DNA from: Nilaparvata lugens
Lineage: Eukaryota; Arthropoda; Insecta; Hemiptera; Delphacidae
Reading direction: 5' to 3'
DNA length: 64,000 nt
Assembly: GCF_014356525.2 (NCBI RefSeq)
Contig: NC_052505.1
Location: 47,604,770 to 47,668,769 of the forward strand
Shown: piece by piece, positions 1 to 10,670 of the stretch
Numbering within the stretch: the first letter of the stretch is position 1
How the letters are laid out: each line of letters begins with the position of its first letter
Made by a program: the position numbers and the translations under genes
Notes under the pieces: model-generated
Seen by the model: the letters and a program-made list of their open reading frames with translations, nothing else
Database searches by the model: none
What the model was told of the DNA's origin: nothing

Positions 1-87
1 TCATGATAAATTAATTACTATTGTAGAACTATGGAAAGTATTTGAGACTTGACTCAACTTAATTCAAGTTTTTGATCTATTTCACAG

Positions 88-228
88 GTAACGTCTGGGT
101 TTGAACTGTATGTGACGTTTGATCCATTAGTGACAAAGAAAAGTGCAATCAATGCTATCAACAAATTGCTCAACTGGATGAAAAAGGAAGAGGACAGATT
201 TTTCATACTCAATACTTTCAATTTTTAG
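88..228 (+). CDS. Last exon of a Mon1-like vacuolar fusion protein (C-terminal 46 aa)
   Basis: A pyrimidine-rich stretch ending TTTCACAG precedes an open frame that runs from base 88 to a TAG at 226-228, giving 46 residues. The peptide contains ELYVTFDPL and then KEEDRFFIL close to the C-terminus. I recall this arrangement (ELY, a PL pair, an AI.A.NKLL.W helix, KEED.LFIL, Phe-ending tail) from the C-terminus of Mon1, the partner of Ccz1 in the complex that activates Rab7 on late endosomes. Only this exon is in the window; the rest lies upstream of base 1. The exon starts in phase 0. The family call rests on a short recalled motif, so another longin/roadblock-type trafficking protein is possible. 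It converges with the eIF3j gene, whose stop codon is about 650 bp away. Confidence 0.6.
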   Translation, partial: VTSGFELYVTFDPLVTKKSAINAINKLLNWMKKEEDRFFILNTFNF

Positions 229-872
229 AATTAAGTCTTCAAGTGTATTATAAATTCTGTATTATGTGAAATAGATATAATAATTATAAGTATATCTAAC
301 GTGCTCAATTTTATTCTTATGCTTTTCTGTCTTGACTGTTCAATCAATGTGCAACGTTCAGTTGCACATTGAAGTTTTTCACCTTGATTTAATTTGAGAA
401 TTAATTAAATAATCATGTTCTACTAAAACTGGAGCAAAACACTTGACATCGGAAGAAAAATGCATTTTAGGATTGTGGTACAAGTTGTCAGGATAGGAGT
501 TGAACATAAAGTTAAAAAATATCAAAAGTAAATCCGAGTCTTTCAATAATATTTATTCTTGAAATAATAAAAATATCAAGAACACATTGAACAAAAATGA
601 ACCCTTTTCTGAAATAAATATACAGTAGCCCTTTGAAAGAACATTCCTAATGCATATTTCAGTTTCGCACTTTAATGAAACGACAGTTATCACTTCACCG
701 TTGGAAATGCTTAGCTGAATTATAGTTGAATAAGTTTTTACAGTGATGTCCGTTGTTTAGTCTCAAACTACACACATGCGCAGTTCGACCCTCACTGGTA
801 ACCGAACACGCCAAGCCAATTCAAGTCTATCAAGTAATTCTGTTCTTCCACCTCGAAGCACATCCACTTTCA
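229..872. other. Convergent 3' flanks of the Mon1-like gene and eIF3j
   Basis: No gene is seen here. For the + strand gene there is an ATTAAA at 404-409 and an AATAAA at 613-618. For eIF3j the first AATAAA on the - strand is at 552-557. If the 613 and 552 signals are the ones used, the two 3' UTRs would overlap by roughly 100 bp on opposite strands; use of the 404 signal would avoid this. Which sites are used cannot be told from sequence alone. Confidence 0.4.
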
Positions 873-3800
873 CTACATAAAGTCATTATAGATATCCTCT
901 TCTTCATAGTAATTGTCATAAACGTCCTGCATGAAAAGAGACGAAAACACATCAGATGCATATAATCTAAACAGGATATATTTCATACATATTATAAAAA
1001 AAGATAAAAATGTTGAACACATACAATGACACAATTAAGACAAAATATAATATTGACTGACAATATTGTATACTGGTTCCAAATCTCCCAATTTTCTGAA
1101 TTAATGTGGCTAGAGCAGTTATTCTATAGTAGCAGGTAGATAATAAATGAGTAATAAGATGTCCATTTCGTTTATTATACACCATCGACTGAAGCGTCAC
1201 CTTACACTTCAGGAAAAAGTTTTAGATCAAAATCTGAAAGTTCTGTTCTATAAATATTTTTTATCTCAATGAATAAATTAATTTTGTATCTCATTAATAA
1301 ATTATTTTCAATACATTGAAAATAAATTTCATAAATGAAAATCTGCCTTAGCCTACTCCTATAAATCAATCAATCTTTACGATATTGTTTGCCAGCCCAA
1401 AAATATAAATTTTTATCACTTCTTGTTTCTTAAAAATGAGTGTAAAACCAGTAATTACATAAGTTGGATAAATAACGACTCGTTGCCGTATAAACTATCT
1501 CTTGATTACAAAAAAATACAGAATCAGTTCATGTTAACACAACGTTATTTGAAGATTTAACAAAGCAATAACCACTGACAATTTCCTCAATGATATTCAA
1601 TCGAACTATCTAGAATATTTAGTAATAGAAAACTGACATCTGTTCTAGAGATAGTCCAGACAAACTTCACCCCCAGTCCAGACAAAAAGGCAGCTTCACC
1701 CCCAAATTTTGGAAGTTTTTTTTTTTTATTTTTCGATTCTATCTAGAAAACCTCGCGTTTTCAGAAAAAGCATTCCTTCCAATTTGAAGGCAATAAAATT
1801 TCCAATGAACTGAGAGGTTGCGCAGGGTTCTACGATTTTATTTTTGTTTTGGAGTTAGAGCTTTCATAAAATGGTGTATTTTTCAAGATTTAAAAGAAAT
1901 CCTACTGTTTCCTAGTGGAGAGGCGTGCATAAGGACACATCTAGAATCAAAATTACAATACTCATAACTTTTTACAAAATGATCGGATCACCTGTACAGC
2001 TCATTCTTCTGAGAGACTCAACTAGGAAATACTGAAATTAAGTGCATCTAGAGAGTGATTGTGATAAAACATAATACTTTTATAATAATATGATCCCATA
2101 TATTTATTTGTTTGGTTAAGAAGGCCTTGAAAATTTGGGAGTTTTTTTTCATTACAATGAAAAATTTGTATTTTCGCTGTAGGACAGTTTTCTATTTTTA
2201 CGAGTATTACCCCTCTCTCCAATACTAAATTTCAAATTTCCTGGTGTAACTTAATCAGAATAAAAAATTGTACTCCCACATATGCGATTTCTCAATATAA
2301 CACTCTATTACATAACTCCAACATCAATACTCCAAGTTGTGCAAAGTAGAAGTACCTAGTAGTTTAACAGAGTTATTTTTAAATCTTGAAAAATTCCTCG
2401 TTTTTGAATAGTTGTAGGTTGTAGCTCCAAAACCAGAAATCGTAGAATCCTGCGCGACCTCTCAGTTTATTGTCTTCAATTTTGTAAGGAATGTTTTTTT
2501 CTAAAAAAGTTGGGTTTCCTAGATGTAATAGAAATTTTTTAAAAAGTCCCAAAATTTGGGGGTTTTTAGAAGTGAAGCCGCTCTTTGACGTGTCATCAGA
2601 TTCGAATTCAGCGTCTCAAAATACGTGTAAAAAATTTAGTCCCAAAATTCGGGGATTATGTGAGTTTTAGGGACGAAGCCGCTCTCTAACGTGTCACCAG
2701 ATTCGAATTCAACGCCTCAAAATACCTATAGAACTATCAAGAAAATTTATTTCGGAACTGTTTCCTAAAAAAATGACCATTCGACTGGACTAATGCCGCT
2801 TCTACACTCTTGCCAAGTGCGTACGTGCGCAAGCGTGTGGATGGCTACTATGCCACCGCTCACTTCACTCCGACCGTATTGATATATACAGCGATGTGGC
2901 GAGAGTGGCGCTGGCATAAGATTGGTAGCAACAAGTGCGAATACTTACAGCATCATGAGCTTTCTTGATAGTAGGCTTCACTTTTTTCTTACTTTTGCCT
3001 TGATCAGCTTTTAATTTTTCAGCATGTAAGCTGCCTATCGATGTGTGGAGATTTTTCACATCAGCTGTCGTTACTGAAAATATAAAGCATAAAATAGGTG
3101 AACTCTCTTTAATTCCATCCACAAGGCGAGAAAACTAGAAATTAGGCTACATCTGAAAAGAGCGCGACATATTCACCCATCTCACATAACTTATTCTCTA
3201 TTTAAATAAGTTTGTAATTTAGAAAAAGTATATAAAACAAAATACCGTATCGGAGTTTTTGAGCTAATGCTCGTGCTTGAAAATCTTTGGAATTGAATAC
3301 AGTTCTAAGGAAATAATTATTTGGTGAAAATATTGGAAAAGTTACTAATGCCCGGTTTCTCAGTCGTTCAATAAACAACACTATACCTATTGATTCAATA
3401 ACTTAATGTATTCAATACATTTTTATTGGTTTCTTAAACATATTTATAGAATAAATAGATATGGAACGATTTATCTGTTCAATGAATCTGGCAACATGGC
3501 ATGAACCCAAACCGACCACTTTCGTAAACTAACTTGATGCCGGTTGCACAAAAGCCGGTTAAATATTAATTGTGATTAATCCCACGAGAACCAAAAAGGT
3601 CTTATCAAAAAGGCCTTCTCTAATTGGTTCTCATGGAATTAATTACGGTTAAGAATTGACCCGCTTTTGTGCAACCGGGCCTTGATGTTATGGTAACCAA
3701 CCAAATCTTGGTTTTTTATTCCATGCTGCTTGTTGTGAGGTTAAGTTGTATTTCCTACGGTACTGACATCATTTGGCTGATGTCTCCAAAACACAAAACA

Positions 3801-6800
3801 AGATGGCTGACTACAGATAAGGCCTAGCAATGCTAAATTTATTTTTAAAATACTAGTGACCTACACTAATTTTAATTTAATTTTTGTAACTTAATTTTCG
3901 ATTACAACCGAAAATTTTATTCATTCAGTTCCATTCCGAAAATTTGACACATTTAGCCTATCCAATCAATAGAATAATATTTATAGGCTGGATTTTGGCA
4001 CTATAATTTATCAAGAGATTTATGGATTCAATAAGTTTATGGAGCGTTCTATGAACGCATGAGAAAGCATTTCTCATGTTTTTCGATTCAATAAAGTTAT
4101 TGAATGGATAAACAGTTTATGGAACGACTGAGAAACCGGGCATAAGATGAGTAATAAATATAAGAATGAGATGAAGTGATAAAGAAACACCAGATATAGC
4201 AAAAGAGTTTGGTTTCAAAATGAACTCAACCTATGGTCGATGTGACTCATGAGAATTTCAAATTTTTAGGTTTGAATTTTTCCCAAGATTTATTCAATCA
4301 CTAAAATAATTTGCAAGTAGTTACTGTTCTTTGTATAGCCTAACCTATTTTACTCTAAGCTTTTAAAAAACAAAATTAAAAATTCAATTTTAGTTCGACC
4401 AAATTCCGTCAATTAAGTGTTCCTTAAAACTGAAACCGGTTTCATCTTCTCCATATTTGTAAAGTTTAATCAGTATGAGTAAGTTAAAGTGTCAAGATCA
4501 TAAATAAAACTTGAAAACATCACTTTTGAAAAAAATTGTTGATAAATGCTATGAAGAGAATAAAAATGGAACATGGATAAAATACTTACAATAACCACAA
4601 AACGTGTGTACCATCTTATTTACAAATTCAGTGAAATGTTCATTTCGGGATGCACCACTCAAATGGCTCACTATTTCATCCTTGTAATTTTCGAAATCCT
4701 TTTTAGTTTTTAATGATTTAGTAACTGATGTGTCGGAAATTCTCAATACGAACGGATCGGAGTCGTCTTTTACTCGAGCAACACTATTTTTCGTCGATTG
4801 ACTGCTATTAACTGCTTTCCTGCTCTCACTCCTAGTTGTATCTTCGTCGTCACTTTTATCTGAGTCTTCTTTTCTTGTGTCATCTCCAAATCCTAGATCA
4901 CCTGTAAAATACCACAGAACCGTATCAAGTTTTACCTTACAATTTTTGAGATATATTCATGGATATGTAATTCTTATTTTTAGTACAAAACAATATGAAT
5001 CATCAACTAATTATTTATTTGGTAGTAAAATGATAAAAACTAGAACTTGTGAATAAACTCCATGTTTCATGATATTGAGATAGAATATACACTGCCAGAG
5101 GGGAACAAGAGATTTTGAAATGATGTCATTTTTATGGATAAATTCATAAAACTGGTAGATTATCGTACTAATAAAATGACATGTATTCATCATGCCATTT
5201 ATGATCTCATAATGAAAATGTCCAGAAGTGCCACTTCATTTTTCAAGATGACATCGACATCGGAGAGATGGGCTTTCATATAGCGCCTGATGTGGAAACC
5301 CTGGAATGAGATTAGCAACCAACAAATCGTGGGAAATGGCACAGATTTAGTTTTTCAAGTATTGATGTAGGACTTATAACGGTGCACATTGCCTCAAAGA
5401 TATCCCCACAAGTATATGTGATATAAGTATATGCAGAATATGGAGTGAGAAAGTGAGAGATTGGAGAGTCTGAGAGAGTGAGTGGAAAAAGATTGAGGTA
5501 AGGCAGTTGACCGCTCAATTTTGGGCCACTCAGTATTTGTAGTGAGCCAGTACTGGAAGTTGCGATCAAGCTGCCACGGCTACGGCGTCATATGTTTTGA
5601 TGTTCTCGACGACAAATGTGGTGATGCTGTCAAAATAAAAACGAAAGTTGTAGCAGCATACTGTTAATATTTTGTTGTCAGTTCATACAATGACGGGTAT
5701 ACCAAAAGATGTATAAGTTTATTTAGTTCGGTTGAATTAGTGTAATTTTTAGTTGAATCTATTCTTAAGTTTGCTTTGAGAATTAATACAATTAATAATA
5801 ATATAACTGGGAGTCATAAATAGTTCTGTCACGCGAATAGGCTTGGCAATTGAATAAGACGAGTAATGGGCTGCCATGTTGGTATTTTAGTAGAAAACAA
5901 ATTACAAGAGAAACAGAGCGCATGTGTATTACTTAATTACCTCTTCACATTATCATGGAAACTGACTGAGAGTGCGTTAATTTGAATAGTTGGAACTTAC
6001 CAATCATCTCTTTAGCCAACTGAAGGTCTGATTCCTCTTGCAATTTCTGTCTCTTGAGCTTTTCGGCGAATCTCTCCTCTGGTGTCATATCTTCAAGTCT
6101 CTTTTCTTCTTTTAATGACTTTGCTTCCTGTAATTTTTTCTGTGAATTGGAAATAGATCAGTCATAATGTGGAATAGGCTAAATGTTAAGAGACCGAGCT
6201 ATTTACACTTGGACATGAATAGTCCCATTACAACTCATAAGAATAATGTTTTCACTGAACGTGACACGCTACTGATACTGATAAGAGAGAACCCAGCTTT
6301 ATGTAGCTCTTGATTGTCTAATCAACATACTTTCATCACAATTAATAGTTCATTCATCTTGCTGGAATCTGTATCATACCAACTTCATGTACACCCTTTA
6401 TATACAATGTTTTCTCTATGGTCAATGATTTTGAATGAATATCAATGTAAAATAGCTAGGCTAACGCTTTAAATAAAAACGTGTTGAAATAATTTAAATT
6501 AGGCTTCCTAATACAAGGGACTAAAAGTAACACTATTCAATCTTTTTATATTTTTATGCGGATGATGCTCACATTGGCTTTTAGCTAGTTCGTGAGTGAT
6601 GAAAAGTGCATGGGTGGTTTGATAAGGTGATCAATTGAAATTGCTGAATAAAGTTGATTGATTAAAATGGGGATCCGGCGACACCGCAAAAACATCGAGT
6701 CATCGTCTGCACAGTTCGACGTTGACTGCGCCTTAGGGCCTGTACACATGATAATGCCGCGTTGGCAAATTGTGATACCGTACAGATGAGGGCTTTAACC

Positions 6801-9800
6801 GCGCGTTGACCGTTGCAAACACAAAACAAGATCAAACAAAACACAAGATCACTTATCAGGGCTCAGTACAAAAGCGCGCGTTCGACTGAGTGCATGTGTA
6901 CGTTCCAATGCCCAGAATAGTAACTCGAAGCGCGCTGCAAACGCGGCGCTTGATGTGGAAACTACAAGCGCCGCGTTTTGCCGACGTTGATTCAAAAGGC
7001 GCGTTTGCATGTGTACGATCGCATTGTTTCTATGTATGTGTCAAACACGCTTTTGACAACCGAGCGTTAACCAAGGCATTTAACGTCGTCATGTGTACAG
7101 GGCCTTATAGGGAGGCCTATCGTTGTCAGCCCAGCGTCTATCATAGTAACAGTAATAAGTAGTTCTTTGAAATCCTGCCATCAGGGAAATCATGATAAGT
7201 GCACTTGAGTGCCTCGATTGAAAAAATATTTTTTTCAATTAATTAAAATAAACCAACTAATTTAAACGATTAGCAAGCAAATTGTCTTAGAGGTTGCGCT
7301 TATAAGCTAAGATCCCAGCGCCTGCTACTCCCGTTGGGGTGACTAAGAGCCAACTTCTCCAAATATGACTTATGAGTTTGAAAATAGCTTTTGAGTAGTT
7401 CGGAACCCACCTAAAGTTGTAGGTCCTCTCTTCATTAATCATCAATAATCGATATAATTATAAACGCACAAGACTGAATCTCATGTTGGCATCTCCCTCA
7501 GAAAAAAATAAAGAAGTTGAAAAACTGTATAATTAGTTGACTGTGGCAAGTTGATAAGGCCTACGAGTTGATAAAATAATATTTGATGACATTGCATAGC
7601 TTATGGGATTCTGAATTATTAAATTTATTATTTCTAATTATAATTAGTAAAAATCATTACTAGGGCTATAGTAGTCTTAATTATAAGTTGAAAGTCATTG
7701 TTCATATTATTATCAATAAATAATATGAAAACAAGTGAAAAATAGGCCTGTATAGCCTACTTGTTTTGCAAGAAAAACACACATTATTGGGCAATATGAA
7801 ATAGACAAGACCAAATCACTTTACAAACAAAGATTTAAAAACCTCAGCGAGACCGTAATCGCTCCCCCCTCTTTTTCTTATAAAAAAATGTGGATTTCAA
7901 TAATTGTCAATTTTTATTATATCGCTAGTTTGATGTTTGCAGATTTTTTATTTCTAGATTCAAGTAGGCCTACACTGAATTATTCTATTTTGTAAATAAT
8001 AAGTTGATTCGTTAGCTTTCAAGTGATGAGAATGACATGGATATTATTTGATAGATAAATGAAAATTTACCAATGACCATGAACTAAATTTATAAACATC
8101 ACTCTATGACATCCCATTGTTCATCAATAGCCTATAGCAATTTCAAAACAAGTGGGCCTATTGTTTTATATACGATCAATTGTCAGTAATCCTTGGCTTG
8201 TATTTTGATTTTTCCTCTGAAACAGATTTGCCATAAATGTGAACTCAACATTACAGCAGTCTAAACTAAGCTAGCCTCAGTTTAAACTTATAGAAACTAC
8301 TGAGCAAATAAAACCTTTGAACGTTAGTTTTAAAAGCCTTTCAAACATGTAGGATTATCTGAAAGTCGAATCTTGTTTGTTGACGATGTGAGATGCTGTT
8401 CTAAATTAATAAATGGTTCAAATACACAAGTGGTAGCTTAGATTGTAAACACAGCAAATATAGGGTTTCGATATTTTCAAGATTCAAATTGATAATGGCG
8501 GAAAGCAAAGACATGACTAATGAAACATTGATGTGCTAATTAAAACTTCGGGTAGAATTTTAATTTTTTTCCACTTTCAAAAAGATAGTTTTGATTTTTT
8601 ATATAAACGGAACCGATGCATTTTTATCGAACTTCAAGCCCTATAGAAAGTGCTGATAGAATTGTACAGAGTACTAAAGAGGTATTTAAGAGATCTAAAT
8701 TGAATTTTTGGTGTAATGACGCCTTCAAGAACCTGCTTTGTGATAAGTCAATAATAAATGTGAATTGATTTTGATAAATGTGATGATTTGATTTTTTTAA
8801 GCGGTCACGTTTTTATCTGCCATCTGAATAATTGTTGTTATTATGTGTATTTGAAATTGAATTCTCTGACGCCATCGATTCCACAACTGTAGGTAATGGA
8901 TGAACCAGAAAAATATTAAGATTCACGTTAGAATCAGTACATATTAGACTACACAGTACCCCGCCTCCTATGATAATTGAAATTAATTATATTAATATCT
9001 GGTCTAGAATCAATTTGGTGACATTGCGCAACAAGAAATTGATAGCGCCATCTGCTCTGTTCAATGTCAAAGAAAGAAAACATATAGGTAGGTGTACATA
9101 AACAAGTAGGTACTGACTTTATAACATGAATTTTACTAAAGGCTTGAATTTTAGTTTACAACTTACCTTTTTATCTTTTTGTTCCTTTTCAAGTTTAGCC
9201 TTAAGCGCGGCGGCTTCAGCTTCTTTTGCTTCATTTTCTTCCTCCTCAGGATCATCCCAGCAATCCTGAAGATAAAAATCAAAAGTAGCATAAAGTAGCA
9301 ATTAAATTGATTGATGGTAAAAACAGCAACAATACACTAAAAATATATTTATTACTCCTATCATTAGATTTAGTAACAGATAGAAAGTTAAATTGAATCT
9401 CAATAAAGTAAATTTTTCCATTATCCTAAGGTAGGATGTTATCAAGTATTTTTTCTCACTTTAATAATTGCTCAACCCATTGATTAACTTAGTACTCGCG
9501 TAAGATAGAGGTAGCCTACAGTTCAAATTATCGTGTTTCACAAGAGAATAGAAATAAAAAAAATGGTTATGGTACCACATAGAAACTTTCTTGTGTTAAT
9601 TTTCATTACTATTTTACAAAAATATTGCTATTTCTGTATGCATTATTACAGTATGGTATTAACAATACATATAGCAATAAACAATAGACTACAGTAGGCT
9701 ATAGCAGATAAAACTATCTATGATGGAAAGAAATTGGATTTCATAATTTTTTCAAGAGCTTACCTTCACATAAAAAAAGCTTTGTTCAAATGTTTTTAAT

Positions 9801-10533
9801 GGTAGGCTACCGTATTTCATCAAATTATCTATGCAGATTTCTATGATGATGATTGAGCATACAGGATGATGAGCTGCAGGCTTACAAGTAAGTAATGAAA
9901 CTGATGATGATGATGAGAGATGAGTTAAAGCTTAAGGTGGGTTTCGAACCACAGGAAAGAATTTTTTTAGAACAGAATGAATCGACAAAATTTGACGCAA
10001 GCAGCTTTACCAAAGACTTACAATATGCTTAAAATAAGTTTCAACTTAGAATAAAATAGTTTTATTTCGAATGTCTAATTCATAACAGATGGAGGATCAG
10101 GATAAAATTATACATTGAGGATTGAGCAATTTTAATCATTTATAAATTTGATATGGTTAATACAAAAAATGTAGGCTAAGGTTAGTTCCCTGAAGCACGT
10201 TTTATAGTAGGGTTGGAATTCTCAACAATAAGGACAATAGGGTTAACATAGTAGACAATATGATGTTTAACCAGAGATATTGGTAAACAGGAAAATTGAT
10301 TATTTAGAATTATGCACATGTCTTTAAAAAATTGATAACATATTGCTACTCACTTTTATGTCGTCCTCATCTTCTCCTTCCCATTGCTGAGACACGAGTC
10401 CCATTGACAGCGTGCTCTGCTGAAAATCAGCATCTGGAAATAAAAGAAACGATATAATTTGACAATTTACTAATATGACAATGTCGATTAAAAATATTTT
10501 TGTTAACTTACCCCATTTGTCGTCTCCTGACAT
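873..10533 (-). CDS. eIF3j: Eukaryotic translation initiation factor 3 subunit J, seven coding exons, 276 aa
   Basis: Exons in transcript order are 10533-10512, 10433-10354, 9265-9167, 6139-6001, 4901-4590, 3073-2949 and 926-873. All junctions have GT donors and AG acceptors, phases agree, and the total is 831 nt. eIF3j is a loosely bound eIF3 subunit that helps seat mRNA and eIF1A in the 40S decoding centre and acts in recycling. Features of the family are visible: a short N-terminus with a Trp (MSGDDKWD), an acidic WEGEDEDD block, a second acidic CWDDPEEEE block, a Lys/Glu/Ala-rich coiled coil, the helical FENYKDEIVSHL domain with HFTEFVNKMV, a Lys-rich stretch (KSKKKVKPTIKK), and an acidic Tyr-rich tail ending DIYNDFM, like the DYEDFM end of the human protein. 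The start is the first in-frame ATG (10533-10531) in the first exon. Length is slightly above the usual 230-260 aa. Introns of up to 3 kb hold TIR elements. Codons are uninterrupted, so the gene appears intact. Confidence 0.93.
1652..2792. repeat. TIR element of the TAGTCCAG-ended family, in the last eIF3j intron
   Basis: It begins TAGTCCAG (1652) and ends CTGGACTA (2792). Long imperfect inverted arms follow inside: the left at about 1683-1900 (CACCCCCAAATTTTGG, CGCGTTTTCAG, GAGAGGTTGCGCAGG) reappears inverted at about 2380-2600 (CCAAAATTTGGGGG, CCTGCGCGACCTCTCAG). No coding capacity is seen, so this is a non-autonomous foldback-type element. Elements with the same TAGTCCAG/TAGCCCAG ends occur at 19376, 40409, 45745 and 57731. 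Confidence 0.65.
3348..4143. repeat. TIR element ending ATGCCCGGTTTCTCAGTCGTTC, in an eIF3j intron
   Basis: The left end at 3348-3370 matches the reverse complement of the right end at 4121-4143 over about 22 bp (core GCCCGGTTTCTCAGTCGTTC). Subterminal copies of TTCAATAA and its complement occur on both sides. It is about 0.8 kb with no ORF, which fits a non-autonomous DNA transposon. It contains a second, younger element at 3540-3680. Confidence 0.7.
3540..3680. repeat. 140-bp MITE nested in the 3348-4143 element
   Basis: The ends read CGGTTGCACAAAAGC and GCTTTTGTGCAACCG, and the interior is partly palindromic (GAACCAA...TTGGTTC). The flanking direct repeat CTTGATG at 3533-3539 and 3681-3687 looks like a 7-bp target-site duplication, so this copy went in after the outer element. 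Confidence 0.75.
4902..6000. other. eIF3j intron without recognised content
   Basis: Between the fourth and fifth coding exons. AT-rich sequence; the short open frames on the - strand (for example 5312-5569) have no family resemblance and no codon-like pattern. I see nothing supportable here. Confidence 0.5.
6734..7107. repeat. GC-rich MITE with CCTGTACACATGA termini, in an eIF3j intron
   Basis: TAGGGCCTGTACACATGA at 6734 pairs with TCATGTGTACAGGGCCTTA ending at 7107. The interior is far richer in GC than its surroundings and holds an inner hairpin (AAACGCGGCGCTTG...CAAGCGCCGCGTTTT, about 6940-6980). TTA at both borders would fit a Harbinger-type target duplication, though this is not certain. 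The open frames over it on both strands are by-products of the GC content. Confidence 0.65.
7108..9166. other. Remainder of the largest eIF3j intron
   Basis: AT-rich intronic sequence. About 9030-9060 (GCGCCATCTGCTCTGTTCAA) resembles the interior of the CTATAGTGAGG MITE at 35876, suggesting an eroded copy. No gene or RNA recognised. Confidence 0.35.
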
Positions 10534-10554
10534 TTCTATTTGAAGCACCAAATT

Positions 10555-10599
10555 CTAGCCTACCATTGCCAAATTCACGTTCACTACTTGTTCTCTCAT
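10555..10599 (-). other. Possible upstream ORF (14 codons) in the eIF3j leader
   Basis: On the - strand an ATG at 10599-10597 opens a 14-codon frame that contains a second in-frame ATG and ends in TAG (10557-10555), 21 bp before the eIF3j start codon. If transcription starts upstream of 10600 this would be a short uORF that could lower translation of the main frame. The transcription start is unknown. Confidence 0.3.
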
Positions 10600-10632
10600 T
10601 CACGCACCAAAACCAATGCCATCGTCATGCTA

Positions 10633-10670
10633 AAAGGTCGACTGTCTTGTAATGACGATAGTCGACCTTT
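10633..10670. repeat. 11-bp perfect inverted repeat upstream of eIF3j
   Basis: AAAGGTCGACT at 10633-10643 is repeated inverted (AGTCGACCTTT) at 10660-10670, with a 16-bp spacer. It lies about 100 bp upstream of the eIF3j ATG, in or near the likely core promoter. It may be a paired protein-binding site or chance; no known factor is assigned. Confidence 0.45.

Noticed and set aside
6662..7162. Open frames on both strands at 6662-6844 and 6890-7162
   Set aside because: They fall inside the GC-rich MITE with CCTGTACACATGA ends, which lies in an eIF3j intron.
9930..9960. GGTTCGAAACCC-like B box (on -) as a tRNA or SINE promoter
   Set aside because: No A box at the right distance and no cloverleaf could be drawn.
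10534..10551. N-terminal extension of eIF3j by six codons
   Set aside because: The upstream codon is TTG, not ATG; the first ATG at 10533-10531 gives the family-like N-terminus.
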